Source: Arenibacter troitsensis (GTDB lineage: Bacteria > Bacteroidota > Bacteroidia > Flavobacteriales > Flavobacteriaceae). From it: a stretch of DNA of 64,000 nt. Below are positions 54,241 through 63,654 of this stretch, piece after piece. Made by a program: the position numbers and the translations under genes. Location: contig NZ_FXAO01000006.1 of the NCBI RefSeq assembly GCF_900177645.1, positions 186,001-250,000 on the forward strand, read 5' to 3'. Every line of letters begins with the position of its first letter. Positions within the stretch are counted from its first letter, which is position 1. The notes below the pieces were generated by a model, which was given only the letters and a program-made list of their open reading frames with translations, made no database searches and was not told the DNA's origin.

Positions 54241-54563
54241 TTCATGAACTTAGTTAACCTCTTGCATTGGACATTAAAAAAATTGCAGGTTCACGAAAAC
54301 TAATGATAAAAAAAGAACGAAATGCGTAAATAAAAAGTATAATTTCACTGGATTCTCACCAACAAATCCAGCCAAACGTCAAATCATATTAATCCCAAAT
54401 TTTATAGAAACACAACAAATGATATTGATCCTCCCTTACTCCTATGTAGTATACAAGCACATTTACCATTAAATTACAAGGGTTTTATGTACCCATAAAC
54501 TCTGTTGGTTAAACCAAGTGCACTAGGGATTACAGCAGGCTACCATGTAGCGCGGAAAGCCCG

Positions 54564-54579
54564 CCGCCCAAAAAGGCGG
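54564..54579 (-). terminator. Weak terminator after mgtE
   Basis: CCGCC and GGCGG (54564-54568 and 54575-54579) form a 5-bp stem with a 6-nt loop, 6 bp after the mgtE stop. The trailing T run on the minus strand is poor, so confidence is low. Confidence 0.4.
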
Positions 54580-54585
54580 AGTGCC

Positions 54586-55938
54586 CTAAATACCCAAAAT
54601 AACCTTGGCGATGGAAAAATAGATCAAAATCCCGAAAATATCGTTGCTTGTAGTAATAAACGGTCCAGTGGCTATAGCGGGATCTATGCCCCTTTTGTGC
54701 AGAAAGAGCGGTATAAAGGTCCCTATAATCCCTGCCACCACAGTTACGGTGATCAAGGAGATGGAAATGGCCAGGGAGGTAAGAAAACTACCTTTCCATA
54801 GCCAGGTAAAAAATAAGAGTATGGATGCCAAAACGGTACCGTTAAGTAAGGCCAACAACATTTCCTTTACTAGCCTTCCGGTGATACTCCCTTTAAGATC
54901 GTCATTGGCCAATCCCTGCACCATTATAGCGCTGGATTGCACCCCAACATTACCGGCCATGGCAGCTATTAGCGGGGTAAAGAAGAATAGCACTCCATAA
55001 TCGCTCATTAGCGTCTCAAATCCACCCATGATGGCTGCGGCCCCTACACCTCCCAAAAGGCCCAGAAACAACCAGGGCAATCTGGCACGGGTCAGGTCCC
55101 AAATACTGTCATCTGCCTCTACATCTTGGGAAATACCGGCCGCCAACTGATAATCCTTTTCTGCCTCCTCCCTTATAACGTCCACAATATCGTCTATGGT
55201 AATACGGCCAACCAGTCTTCCAATTTCGTCGACCACAGGAATGGCTTCCAAATCGTATTTGGACATGATTTTGGCAACTTCCTCTGGTTTTTCATTTACG
55301 TTAACCGCATCTACCTTGGGAATATATACTTCACTGATATGGGTCTTGGTGGAAGTGGTCAACAAATCCTTTAGGGAAAGTCGCCCCTTAAGTTTACCTT
55401 CATCATCTACCACATAAATGGAATGTACCCTGGTAACATTTTCCGCCTGCGCCCTCATTTCCTTTACGCAGGTAAGCACGTTCCAATTCTCATTGACCTT
55501 TACCAGCTCCTTGGCCATAAGTCCACCGGCCGAATTTTCGTCATAGCGCAACAGGTCCACAATATGCTTGGCATGTTCCCTGTCCTCCAATTCGGAAATA
55601 ACTTCTTGGACCATATTTTTGGGGAGTTCCCCTATGATATCCGCAGCATCATCGGTATCCAACTCGTCCAACTCTCCGGCTATTTCCTTGGCAGATAGAT
55701 TGGCGAGGATGGCCTCCCGGACATCTACATCCAACTCCGTAAGGGTTTCCGATGTTTTTTCGCTGTCCAGAAGTTTTATAAGATAGGTGGCATGGTCCTC
55801 ATCCAATTCGTTGATGATCTCCGCCACATCCGCATAATGCACCTCCGCCAAGAGCGCGGACAATTGCCCATCCTGCTGGTCGTCTATTAGCTGTTCTATT
55901 TCAGCTAAATATTCCTCGGTGAGTTTAAATGGTATCAT
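54586..55938 (-). CDS. mgtE: Magnesium transporter MgtE
   Basis: 450 residues from the ATG at 55936-55938; the TTG two codons upstream is less likely. The N-terminal MgtE domain (helical, about 1-125, with [17 protein letters not shown] and [13 protein letters not shown]) is followed by two CBS domains (about 130-250, [24 protein letters not shown] and [21 protein letters not shown]) and five membrane helices ([51 protein letters not shown]). It is the gated Mg2+ channel of the inner membrane, closed by Mg2+ on the cytoplasmic domains. It overlaps the end of rsmA by 14 bp. Confidence 0.96.
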   Translation of the reverse strand: MIPFKLTEEYLAEIEQLIDDQQDGQLSALLAEVHYADVAEIINELDEDHATYLIKLLDSEKTSETLTELDVDVREAILANLSAKEIAGELDELDTDDAADIIGELPKNMVQEVISELEDREHAKHIVDLLRYDENSAGGLMAKELVKVNENWNVLTCVKEMRAQAENVTRVHSIYVVDDEGKLKGRLSLKDLLTTSTKTHISEVYIPKVDAVNVNEKPEEVAKIMSKYDLEAIPVVDEIGRLVGRITIDDIVDVIREEAEKDYQLAAGISQDVEADDSIWDLTRARLPWLFLGLLGGVGAAAIMGGFETLMSDYGVLFFFTPLIAAMAGNVGVQSSAIMVQGLANDDLKGSITGRLVKEMLLALLNGTVLASILLFFTWLWKGSFLTSLAISISLITVTVVAGIIGTFIPLFLHKRGIDPAIATGPFITTSNDIFGILIYFSIAKVILGI

Positions 55939-56797
55939 TTGCAATCTTCTGTGTCAACGAAATAAAGTCCGCAACGCTCAATTGTTCCGGGCGCAGGCCA
56001 AATATAGCATCTTCTTTGAGAACATCGGAAAGATTGAATGTTTTTAAACTGTTACGAATGGTCTTTCTGCGCTGGTTAAACGCTGCCTTGACCACCTGTT
56101 TGAACAGTCTTTCATCCACCTCCAAATGGAAATTTTCCTTTCTGGTAAGTCGCAATACTCCTGACTGCACTTTGGGAGGCGGATCAAATACTTGTGGCGA
56201 AACTGTAAATAAATATTCAGCGTCGTAAAATGCCTGCACCAAAACCGATAGAATTCCATAGGCCTTGCTCCCTTCCCTTTCACAAATCCTTTCGGCGACC
56301 TCCTTTTGGAACATTCCGGTAAATTCCGGAACCTGATCCTTAAATTCCAACATCTTAAAGACGATCTGGGTGGAAATATTATAAGGAAAATTCCCGGTAA
56401 TGGCAAACTGCTCCTCCCCAAAAAGGGTCCATAGGTCATACTGCAAAAAATCGGCCTCCAAAACCTTAAATTCTCCTTTGCGCTGCATTAATTTATTGTG
56501 CTCCAAAGGAAAACTGTGGTTAAGGTAAATGATAGATTCCTCATCCAGATCCATAGCCACCAAATCGATATCCTTTTCCAACAAATATTTAGTGAGCACC
56601 CCAGTACCCGGGCCTATTTCCAAAACATTGCGATAACCATCCAATTTGAGCGTTTCCCCAATTTTTTGGGCAACGGTCTCATCTTTCAAAAAGTGTTGTC
56701 CTAAATGTTTTTTTGCTTTTACCGGACTTTCCTCCTGCCAAGGTCTATTGAACTTTTCCTTCTTGGCATGGAGGGCCTTTTTCCCTTTTTTGCTCAT
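55925..56797 (-). CDS. rsmA: 16S rRNA (adenine(1518)-N6/adenine(1519)-N6)-dimethyltransferase
   Basis: 290 residues. A basic N-terminal extension of about 25 residues ([20 protein letters not shown]) precedes the KsgA core: [12 protein letters not shown], the SAM motif [15 protein letters not shown], and the catalytic NFPYN in [18 protein letters not shown]. The end [17 protein letters not shown] is a KsgA signature. It dimethylates two adenines near the 3' end of 16S rRNA during 30S maturation. DUF4286 lies 16 bp upstream and mgtE overlaps downstream. Confidence 0.96.
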   Translation of the reverse strand: MSKKGKKALHAKKEKFNRPWQEESPVKAKKHLGQHFLKDETVAQKIGETLKLDGYRNVLEIGPGTGVLTKYLLEKDIDLVAMDLDEESIIYLNHSFPLEHNKLMQRKGEFKVLEADFLQYDLWTLFGEEQFAITGNFPYNISTQIVFKMLEFKDQVPEFTGMFQKEVAERICEREGSKAYGILSVLVQAFYDAEYLFTVSPQVFDPPPKVQSGVLRLTRKENFHLEVDERLFKQVVKAAFNQRRKTIRNSLKTFNLSDVLKEDAIFGLRPEQLSVADFISLTQKIANDTI

Positions 56798-56813
56798 GGC
56801 GCTGCGTGTTTAA

Positions 56814-57125
56814 TTAATGTTCGCTTATGATCGCCAACTCTGTCCTAAAGGCAACAAACTTACCGGCAAAGAGTTCCATCACTTTTTTACGCAGTCTTTC
56901 TGCATCTTCGGCGTAATATTTTTGAAGGGTTTCTTTAGAATCTGTGGTATATTGAATGGAGTACGTAACCCCTCCCATCTCCTCCTCCACCAAAACCTGG
57001 GACATAATAGCCTTGGTAAACTTTCCGGTTTCCAACATCTCCGGGATATGGACCTCCTTCATCCAGGACAACCACTGTCCTTGGATAGATTCTTCGATAT
57101 TCATGGTAACATTGTAAATATACAT
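56814..57125 (-). CDS. DUF4286-family protein
   Basis: 103 residues of ferredoxin-like dimeric alpha/beta barrel type. NVTMNIEESIQGQWLSWMKEVHIPEMLETGKFTKAIMSQVL and YSIQYTTDSKETLQKYYAEDAERLR are the family signature. It is a small cytoplasmic protein of unknown function, found beside rsmA in Bacteroidota. The ATG at 57123-57125 is used; another at codon 8 (MNIEES) is possible. It lies 68 bp after the TPR gene stop. Confidence 0.88.
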   Translation of the reverse strand: MYIYNVTMNIEESIQGQWLSWMKEVHIPEMLETGKFTKAIMSQVLVEEEMGGVTYSIQYTTDSKETLQKYYAEDAERLRKKVMELFAGKFVAFRTELAIISEH

Positions 57126-57193
57126 GCTATTTCTTTACTTTCCCGAAAGGGAATATTTATATTCATTTTAAGGACAGGCCAAGGTATTGGGCA

Positions 57194-58978
57194 CTAATTA
57201 ATACTGTCTCCCCGCAACATCCTGAAATTCCTTCTTGCCAGCGGAAAAAAGTAACTATCCTGATAGTTATAGATAATTTTCTCGTAATGCACCTTGGCCT
57301 TTTCGGGCTGATCCAGAATATTGCGATACAATTCCGCCAGGGCGAAATTGGCATCATCGGCCAAAATATCGTTGGCATAGAATTCCACTATTTTAAGGTA
57401 GTTAAATTCCGCCTTTTCATAATCCTTTAATTCGATTAAAATTTCGGCCTGTTTCAAAAGTGCCTCATCCTCTATTTTTTCCCCTTTATGATTTTGGAGA
57501 ATATCTTCCAACAGCTCCACTGCATCCTTCTTTTTATTTTGATAGGCCAGAAAATCGGCCCGGGCATACTTCTTTAAGGCCGTTTGGGTAGAATCTTCCA
57601 AGGAGTTATCGGAAATCAACAGGCTTAGTTGCATGGCGTCATTGGCAATCAATTGCGAGGTAGACCCCCTCAGTATCTTTAATTGCGTTAAAGACCAATC
57701 AAAATCCCCTTTGTAAAAACTAGTTTGCGCCACCTTAAAACGGGCATCCTGACCAAGGACATCGTTTTTTAAATCTTTCTGAATCTGGGAAAAATAGATC
57801 AAGGCCTGATTAAACTGTCGGTCAAAGACCAAAATATCGCCCAAAGTACTTTTAATATAGGATTTGCTATAATTATTCAGGGGCAGCTCCAAACATTGGC
57901 GTAATATCCCAATAGCAGGTTCGGGGTTATTTTTATTGAAGGTCAAGAATTTGGCATAGGCTATCTGTAGCTGGAGGGTTTCCATTTGGTAACCGTGTAC
58001 GCCGAGCAGGTCATCGAACTTCTTTTGGACCTTATCCAGCACCTTATCATCAACTTCCAATAAATCCAATTCAATAAGATTCAGCTGGGCATCCAGCGCC
58101 ACTATAGGGTCTGCACTATTTTCGGATATATATAGAAATACATCCTTTGCGGTATCTAAATCCTCTTCCTCCATGGCCAGTTTTCCCAATCCCTGTAAAC
58201 GCTGCAACGAAGTCTCCCCACCCCTTTTGTAAATGGCCTTTTCTTGGTTAAAGGCGCTCCTAAATTGTTTTTGTTGAACAAAAAGCCAACTCAGCAATTC
58301 GTTCCAAAGGATATCCGGGCTTCCTTGCGCATTCTGAAGCAACACCTTTTTGAATTTTATGTTATTTGGATTTTCGGCCTCGGTACTAATAAAATCGTTA
58401 ATATTGCGCAGTACATTTGCCTGGGAAGCCTTGCCTTCACTTATTAATTTTAAATAGGATTCATACATCTGCTCTATATTCCCCTGCTCCCCGTAGATTC
58501 TGGCTTTTTGAAAATTATAATCCAACTGGGGATTAAGCTCCATGGCTAGGGAATATGCCTTTATGGCATAATCCAACAAAGCATATTTCTGAAACCTATA
58601 ACCAAGGCCATAGCCAAAATTGGGATTCTCATTAATTTTTTGGAGGGCTGCATTGTAATACTCGGTCGCCTTTTCCGGTTGGTCCTGCAAGGTATAATTG
58701 TACCCCAGCTCAATGAGCATGGTAGGATAAATATTTTGTTCGTTCACCGCCTTCAGCAAAAATTCCTCGGCCTTATCATACTTTTCCAATTGTTGGTAGC
58801 AGGCCACTAAGCCTTCGCCATAATCTGTCCGCATCGGATTTTTGGCAACCAACTTTTCATAGAACACTACGGCCTTATCAAAAGCACCATCCTCAAAATA
58901 CTGTTTCGCCAAAAAGTCTTCTTGGGAAAGCAACAGTTGGGAACAAGAAAAAATAAGTATGAATAAAAGTAGTCGCAA
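57194..58978 (-). CDS. Secreted tetratricopeptide-repeat protein
   Basis: 594 residues. A signal peptide (LLLFILIFSCSQLLLSQE) is followed by TPR helices over most of the length: AFDKAVVFYEKLVAKNPMR, YDKAEEFLLKAVNEQN, QPEKATEYYNAALQKI and, at the end, YEKAEFNYLKIVEFYANDILADDANFALAELYRNILDQPEKAKVHYEKI. It should bind protein partners in the periplasm. It heads a minus-strand operon with DUF4286, rsmA and mgtE. The start is a TTG (58976-58978), since the signal peptide begins there and no ATG is near; a TATCTTTG promoter element lies 14 bp upstream, leaving almost no leader. Confidence 0.88.
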   Translation of the reverse strand: MRLLLFILIFSCSQLLLSQEDFLAKQYFEDGAFDKAVVFYEKLVAKNPMRTDYGEGLVACYQQLEKYDKAEEFLLKAVNEQNIYPTMLIELGYNYTLQDQPEKATEYYNAALQKINENPNFGYGLGYRFQKYALLDYAIKAYSLAMELNPQLDYNFQKARIYGEQGNIEQMYESYLKLISEGKASQANVLRNINDFISTEAENPNNIKFKKVLLQNAQGSPDILWNELLSWLFVQQKQFRSAFNQEKAIYKRGGETSLQRLQGLGKLAMEEEDLDTAKDVFLYISENSADPIVALDAQLNLIELDLLEVDDKVLDKVQKKFDDLLGVHGYQMETLQLQIAYAKFLTFNKNNPEPAIGILRQCLELPLNNYSKSYIKSTLGDILVFDRQFNQALIYFSQIQKDLKNDVLGQDARFKVAQTSFYKGDFDWSLTQLKILRGSTSQLIANDAMQLSLLISDNSLEDSTQTALKKYARADFLAYQNKKKDAVELLEDILQNHKGEKIEDEALLKQAEILIELKDYEKAEFNYLKIVEFYANDILADDANFALAELYRNILDQPEKAKVHYEKIIYNYQDSYFFPLARRNFRMLRGDSIN

Positions 58979-58991
58979 AGATTCTTTTTTT

Positions 58992-58999
58992 CAAAGATA
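58992..58999 (-). promoter_or_regulatory. -7 promoter element of the TPR-mgtE operon
   Basis: On the minus strand TATCTTTG (58999-58992) matches TAnnTTTG and lies 14 bp before the TTG start at 58978. The divergent response-regulator promoter (59084-59091) is 85 bp away. Confidence 0.6.
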
Positions 59000-59083
59000 C
59001 GTAGAATGTACAAAGTGGGTGTTAAGGCCAATATAAAGAATTATAAGTAGGCCAAACTTTAAATTCAGCTTAGATTTAAGCTG

Positions 59084-59091
59084 TAACTTTG
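59084..59091 (+). promoter_or_regulatory. -7 promoter element of the response regulator-kinase operon
   Basis: TAACTTTG matches TAnnTTTG and ends 18 bp before the response-regulator ATG at 59109. Confidence 0.6.
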
Positions 59092-59108
59092 TTTATTATT
59101 TTTTTTGG

Positions 59109-59783
59109 ATGAAACTATTAATTGCAGAGGACGAAATTTCCTTACAACAATCCATTGTCACCTATTTGGAAAGGGATGGGAATGTTTGCGAATGTGCTTC
59201 CAATTATGAGGAGGCCATTTACAAAGTATCCCTATACGATTATGACGTAATTATCCTAGATGTTAATTTGGTCACCGGCAGCGGTCTGGAAGTCCTAAAA
59301 CATTTAAAAAAGGAAAAGAAAAAAACGGGTGTGATCATTATTTCGGCGAATAATTCCTTAAGCGATAAACTTGAAGGTCTGGATTTGGGAGCAGATGATT
59401 ACATAACCAAGCCCTTTCATTTGGCAGAGCTTAATTCGCGGATTAAGGCTGTTTTGAGAAGGGGCAAATTTGGCGGTGATGAAAATATTTTATTTAATGA
59501 AATAAGGGTAGATACAGGAGCGAAATCGGCCTATGTCCTTGACAAACCCTTGACCCTGACCCGCAAGGAATACGATTTATTGCTTTTCTTTATTACCAAT
59601 AAAAACAGGATCCTCTCCAAAGAAATTATAGCAGAACATCTCTGGGGGGACAACAGCGATCTGGCAGATAATTTCGATTTTATATATGTCCATATCAACA
59701 ACCTACGAAAAAAATTAACGTCTGAAGGCGCAAAATACATCAAGACAGCTTACGGAAGTGGTTATAAATTCACAGAAGAATAA
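59109..59783 (+). CDS. OmpR-family response regulator
   Basis: 224 residues. The receiver domain (1-120) begins KLLIAEDEISLQQS, has the phospho-accepting Asp51 in VIILDVNLV, Ser/Thr switch residues in GVIIISANN and the Lys of ITKPFH. The winged-helix DNA-binding domain (about 130-224) has LTLTRKEYDLLLFFITNKNR, HLWGDNSDLADNFDFIYVHINNLRKKL and YIKTAYGSGYKFT. It is encoded with its kinase (3 bp gap) and is expected to control the outer-membrane receptor downstream. Confidence 0.95.
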   Translation: MKLLIAEDEISLQQSIVTYLERDGNVCECASNYEEAIYKVSLYDYDVIILDVNLVTGSGLEVLKHLKKEKKKTGVIIISANNSLSDKLEGLDLGADDYITKPFHLAELNSRIKAVLRRGKFGGDENILFNEIRVDTGAKSAYVLDKPLTLTRKEYDLLLFFITNKNRILSKEIIAEHLWGDNSDLADNFDFIYVHINNLRKKLTSEGAKYIKTAYGSGYKFTEE

Positions 59784-59786
59784 AAC

Positions 59787-61073
59787 TTGGCCAAAAAGAA
59801 CATAAAAATACCTTTATTGCGAAAAGCGTCCAAATCATTTCTTTGGGCAAGCATGCTATTGATGGTCCTTAGTACCATTGCCCTATTCTTTTATGTACGA
59901 TGGTTGCTTGAAAAGGAGGTAGAAGAGGAATTATTTTCCGCAGAAGCTAGAATAGAAAGTGCACTATTGGCAGGGCAACACCCCAGTTCTTTGGCCCCCA
60001 TAATAGAGATTAATGAAGTAGACGAATTAAAAACAGCTTTTACCAAGGACACAGTTATCTTCGATCCTTCCCAAGATGAAATGGAGTTGTTCAGGGAACT
60101 TTCTACCTATAAAAGCATCAACAGTAAATCGTATAAGATATCCGTGCGCGTCCTTGTCGTGGAAACCAACCAAATTTTATGGGCCATTATTCTTTCCTAT
60201 ATGGTCATAATACTCTTGGTCTTTGTTTTCCAATTCTACCTGAACAAATCCAATAACAAAAAAATATGGAATCCGTTCTTTCATAATTTGGAGCAAATGA
60301 AAAAGTTTTCATTATTGTCCAAAGAACCTTTACAACTATTGGACAGTGAAATCCTGGAGTTTTCTGAATTAAACAAAGAAATTTCCCAGTTAACGGGTAA
60401 AGTACGTGATGATTATGAAAATTTAAAGCAATATACAGAGGATGTTTCCCACGAACTACAGACCCCCTTGGCCATTATACAGGCCAAAATTGAAAATATA
60501 ATTAATGGCCAATCGTTAACCGAGATACAATTTAACCAGTTGGCGTCCATACAAAAAGACATACAGCGACTAACACAATTAAATAAACGCTTGGCATTGT
60601 TGACCAAGTTGGAGAACCACCAGTTTACGCACAGGGCGAGTATTGATATCACCGATTTAATAGCCCAAATCATTTCCAATTTTAATGAGATTTCCACGAT
60701 TAGCTTAACCTTCGAAAAAGCCAGTAACATCATGGCCAATATGGACCCTTATTTGGCGGAAATATTATGCAACAACATCATTTCCAATGCCATAAAACAC
60801 AGTTCTCATGGAAAACCCATAAATATAGAGTCGAAGAACATGGTTCTTTCCGTCTACAATTATGGCGCCACTTCAATTGCCAATCCGCAACAGCTTTTTA
60901 CAAGGTTTTACAGGGAAAATAAGGAATTTAAATCGACCGGACTGGGTCTTGCCATAGTTAAGAAAATATGTGACCTTTACGGTTACGACATTACTTACGC
61001 CTACATAAACGGGCATCACTGTTTTTCTATAGATTTTGGCTCCACCACGTCCACAAGGAAATTGTCGAGCTAA
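59787..61073 (+). CDS. Sensor histidine kinase
   Basis: 428 residues, started by a TTG 3 bp after the response-regulator stop (no ATG is closer). Two membrane helices (about 16-34 and 130-150) enclose a short periplasmic loop of about 95 residues. The kinase core has the phosphorylated His in YTEDVSHELQTPLAIIQ, the N box CNNIISNAIKHSSHG and the G box STGLGLAIVKKICDLYG. It phosphorylates the adjacent response regulator. The short loop suggests sensing in or near the membrane. The signal is unknown. Confidence 0.92.
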   Translation: MAKKNIKIPLLRKASKSFLWASMLLMVLSTIALFFYVRWLLEKEVEEELFSAEARIESALLAGQHPSSLAPIIEINEVDELKTAFTKDTVIFDPSQDEMELFRELSTYKSINSKSYKISVRVLVVETNQILWAIILSYMVIILLVFVFQFYLNKSNNKKIWNPFFHNLEQMKKFSLLSKEPLQLLDSEILEFSELNKEISQLTGKVRDDYENLKQYTEDVSHELQTPLAIIQAKIENIINGQSLTEIQFNQLASIQKDIQRLTQLNKRLALLTKLENHQFTHRASIDITDLIAQIISNFNEISTISLTFEKASNIMANMDPYLAEILCNNIISNAIKHSSHGKPINIESKNMVLSVYNYGATSIANPQQLFTRFYRENKEFKSTGLGLAIVKKICDLYGYDITYAYINGHHCFSIDFGSTTSTRKLSS

Positions 61074-61144
61074 GTTATCGGGCTTTAAATTCTCTTTAGA
61101 TTACTCCCTTACTTTTCGGGCAAAATTGAATTCTGACTACCAAT

Positions 61145-63568
61145 ATGATCAAGAATACCAACTTCTTATTAACATTTATACTTTTTGGTCTTTCTATTGT
61201 TTCTGCTCAAAAATCCATAAGTATCACCGGGCAATTGCTAGACGCCTCCACCAAAGAACCAATGCCATTTGCAAATGTAGCGGTCAACCATTTTCCCGAT
61301 AATTCTTTGGTAACTGGAGGTATTACGGAAGATGATGGAAAATTTTTTATCGAAAATATCCCTGTTGGCACCTACACCATATATTTTACCTATATAGGAT
61401 ATGCTTCCACCTCACAAAAAATTACCACCAGTGGACTTAATCTCGTTTTTGATCTGGGTCGGGTAGAATTATCCCCGGACGCCGAAATGTTGAATGAAAT
61501 AGAGGTTACAGGAAAACAGTCCACTACCAATGCTGAATTGAATAAAAAATCCTTTAATCTAAGCGACAATATTGCCCAATCTGGGGGCTCTGTACTGGAT
61601 GCCATGAAAACCATGCCCGGGGTAACCTTTGATCAGGACGGAAAGGTAATACTTCGGGGAAGTGACAAGGTCGTTATTTTAATAGACGGAAAACAATCCA
61701 GTCTTACCGGATTTGGCAATCAGAAGGGATTGGGCAATATCCCTGCGGCCAATATTGAAAAAATAGAGATAATCAATAATCCATCGGCCAAATACGACGC
61801 CAATGGTTTCGCCGGAATCGTCAATATCATTTATAAAAAGGAAAAAAAGACCGGATTTAATGGAGATGCCGGACTCTCGCTTGGTTTGGGGGCATTGGGT
61901 AAAAAGAAGGAGGATACCAAAACCGATCTTGGATCTTATTCCCTTAACCCCAAACTTATTCCCAGTCTAAATTTCAACTACAAGGCCAATAAATTAAACT
62001 ATTTTTTACTGTCGGAATTTATTTTACAGGAGGCCCTACCGAATAACGAATTTACCACGAGACACTATGACGACGGCAAAAATATCATATCACAGGTGCC
62101 GGAAAACCGTAGACAATTCCGTGCCATTATTAATGGGGGCATAGATTGGGAACTAAATGAAAATGATGTTATAACGGTTTCGGGTATGTACGACCGCGAA
62201 AAGCACATAGACACTTCACAGGTTGCTTTTACAAATTTGGACACAGATAGCCGGGAAAGGTATTACAATTGGCAGGAGGAAGAGGTTACAAGTTATATAA
62301 ATATCGCCGTAAATTACAAACATAAATTTTCGAAGATAGGCCATACCCTTAGCGCAAATGCCCAATACACCAGGGGGCTGGAAGATGAAAGCTATTTCCT
62401 GAACGACAGTTCTGCCATAAGGGTCGGACGGGATGCCACCAATATTTTGGCCATTGAGCATACGACCAGCCTATCTGCAGACTACTCCAGAGCTTTTAAG
62501 CATGGGAAAATAGAATTGGGATCCAAAGTAAGAATCAGAAGGTTGCCGGTGGAGTACACTATAACTCCGGGGAACAATAGTATTATATATCCTGATATGG
62601 GTACCTTTTCCGACTGGGGAGAAAACCTCTACGCCCTTTATACCAACTATTTGCTGGAAAAGGAAAAATATGATATTGAAGCCGGCTTGCGTGCAGAACA
62701 TACTGATGTATTTTACGACATAGACCCGGCTAACAACTATTACCAGAACAACGACGCCTACAATTATTTTGAACTTTTCCCCAGTTTGCGCTTTACCTAT
62801 AAATTAAATGATCATAACAGGTTATCCATGTTTTATAATAGACGGGTAGATCGACCTGGCGAACCCGAACTGCGCATTTTTCCCAAATATGATGATCCGG
62901 AACTCTTAAAAGTGGGCAATCCGTATTTACGTCCCCAATTTACGGACGCCATGGAGGTGGCCCATAAATACAGCTGGGGAACGGGCTCCCTTTTTTCTGC
63001 CCTCTACCACAGAATGATAAAAGATCAATATATGCGTATTTTTAGCTTGGACGAATCCAACCCGGATTATGACATTGTAAACAAAATATATCAAAATACG
63101 GGTTATGCCACCAACACGGGTATCGAATTGCTGATGAGTCAGGATATTACCAAAAATTGGAAACTTTCCGCCAGTTTAAATTGGTATGTAAACCACATAG
63201 ACCACTATACCGGCACTTTGCTATTCCCCTATGTGAGACCATTTTCTATTGAAAAATCTTCCGATAATGCAGGTGATTTTAAAATTAACAATGAAATTGT
63301 TCTGCCCGCAAATTGGACCCTGCAGCTTACTGGGCTGTATTACTCCGAAAAGAATATTCCCCAAGGCAAACAACTGTCCCGATCCTTGATTGATGCCGGT
63401 CTAAAGAAAATAGTTTGGGAAGGCCATGCAGAATTTACCCTCTCCGCCTCGGACATTTTTAACACCTTTGGCCTGAGACAAAAAATTGTTGGAGAAGGCT
63501 TTAGCGCTTCCTATGAAAATTATTATGAAACTCAGATCATAAGAGCCGGATTTAAGTATAAGTTTTAA
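61145..63568 (+). CDS. TonB-dependent receptor-like outer-membrane beta-barrel protein
   Basis: 807 residues. A signal peptide ends near residue 21 (IVSAQK), followed by a carboxypeptidase-regulatory-like domain (about 25-110, GQLLDASTKEPMPFANVAVN) and a plug-like section with GGSVLDAMKTMPGVTF, RGSDKVVILIDGKQSSLTGFGNQ and NPSAKYDANGFAGIVNIIYKKE. The barrel (about 240-807) has strands such as LRFTYKLNDHNRLSMFYNRRVDRPGEPEL, and the C-terminus is KYKF. It matches the outer-membrane beta-barrel group of Bacteroidota receptors (PF14905 type), with no SusD partner. It follows the two-component system by 71 bp and may be its target. Ligand unknown, possibly a metal or peptide. Confidence 0.92.
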   Translation: MIKNTNFLLTFILFGLSIVSAQKSISITGQLLDASTKEPMPFANVAVNHFPDNSLVTGGITEDDGKFFIENIPVGTYTIYFTYIGYASTSQKITTSGLNLVFDLGRVELSPDAEMLNEIEVTGKQSTTNAELNKKSFNLSDNIAQSGGSVLDAMKTMPGVTFDQDGKVILRGSDKVVILIDGKQSSLTGFGNQKGLGNIPAANIEKIEIINNPSAKYDANGFAGIVNIIYKKEKKTGFNGDAGLSLGLGALGKKKEDTKTDLGSYSLNPKLIPSLNFNYKANKLNYFLLSEFILQEALPNNEFTTRHYDDGKNIISQVPENRRQFRAIINGGIDWELNENDVITVSGMYDREKHIDTSQVAFTNLDTDSRERYYNWQEEEVTSYINIAVNYKHKFSKIGHTLSANAQYTRGLEDESYFLNDSSAIRVGRDATNILAIEHTTSLSADYSRAFKHGKIELGSKVRIRRLPVEYTITPGNNSIIYPDMGTFSDWGENLYALYTNYLLEKEKYDIEAGLRAEHTDVFYDIDPANNYYQNNDAYNYFELFPSLRFTYKLNDHNRLSMFYNRRVDRPGEPELRIFPKYDDPELLKVGNPYLRPQFTDAMEVAHKYSWGTGSLFSALYHRMIKDQYMRIFSLDESNPDYDIVNKIYQNTGYATNTGIELLMSQDITKNWKLSASLNWYVNHIDHYTGTLLFPYVRPFSIEKSSDNAGDFKINNEIVLPANWTLQLTGLYYSEKNIPQGKQLSRSLIDAGLKKIVWEGHAEFTLSASDIFNTFGLRQKIVGEGFSASYENYYETQIIRAGFKYKF

Positions 63569-63654
63569 CTGGTGCAAAGACCCAAGGAGTTTGACTCTTT
63601 AAAATTTCTTTAGAATGTTATCCTAATATTAACTCATATTTATCGATTCAAAAA

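Noticed and set aside
54505-54801. Plus-strand open frame at the end of mgtE
   Set aside because: It lies opposite the membrane part of mgtE and has no features of its own.
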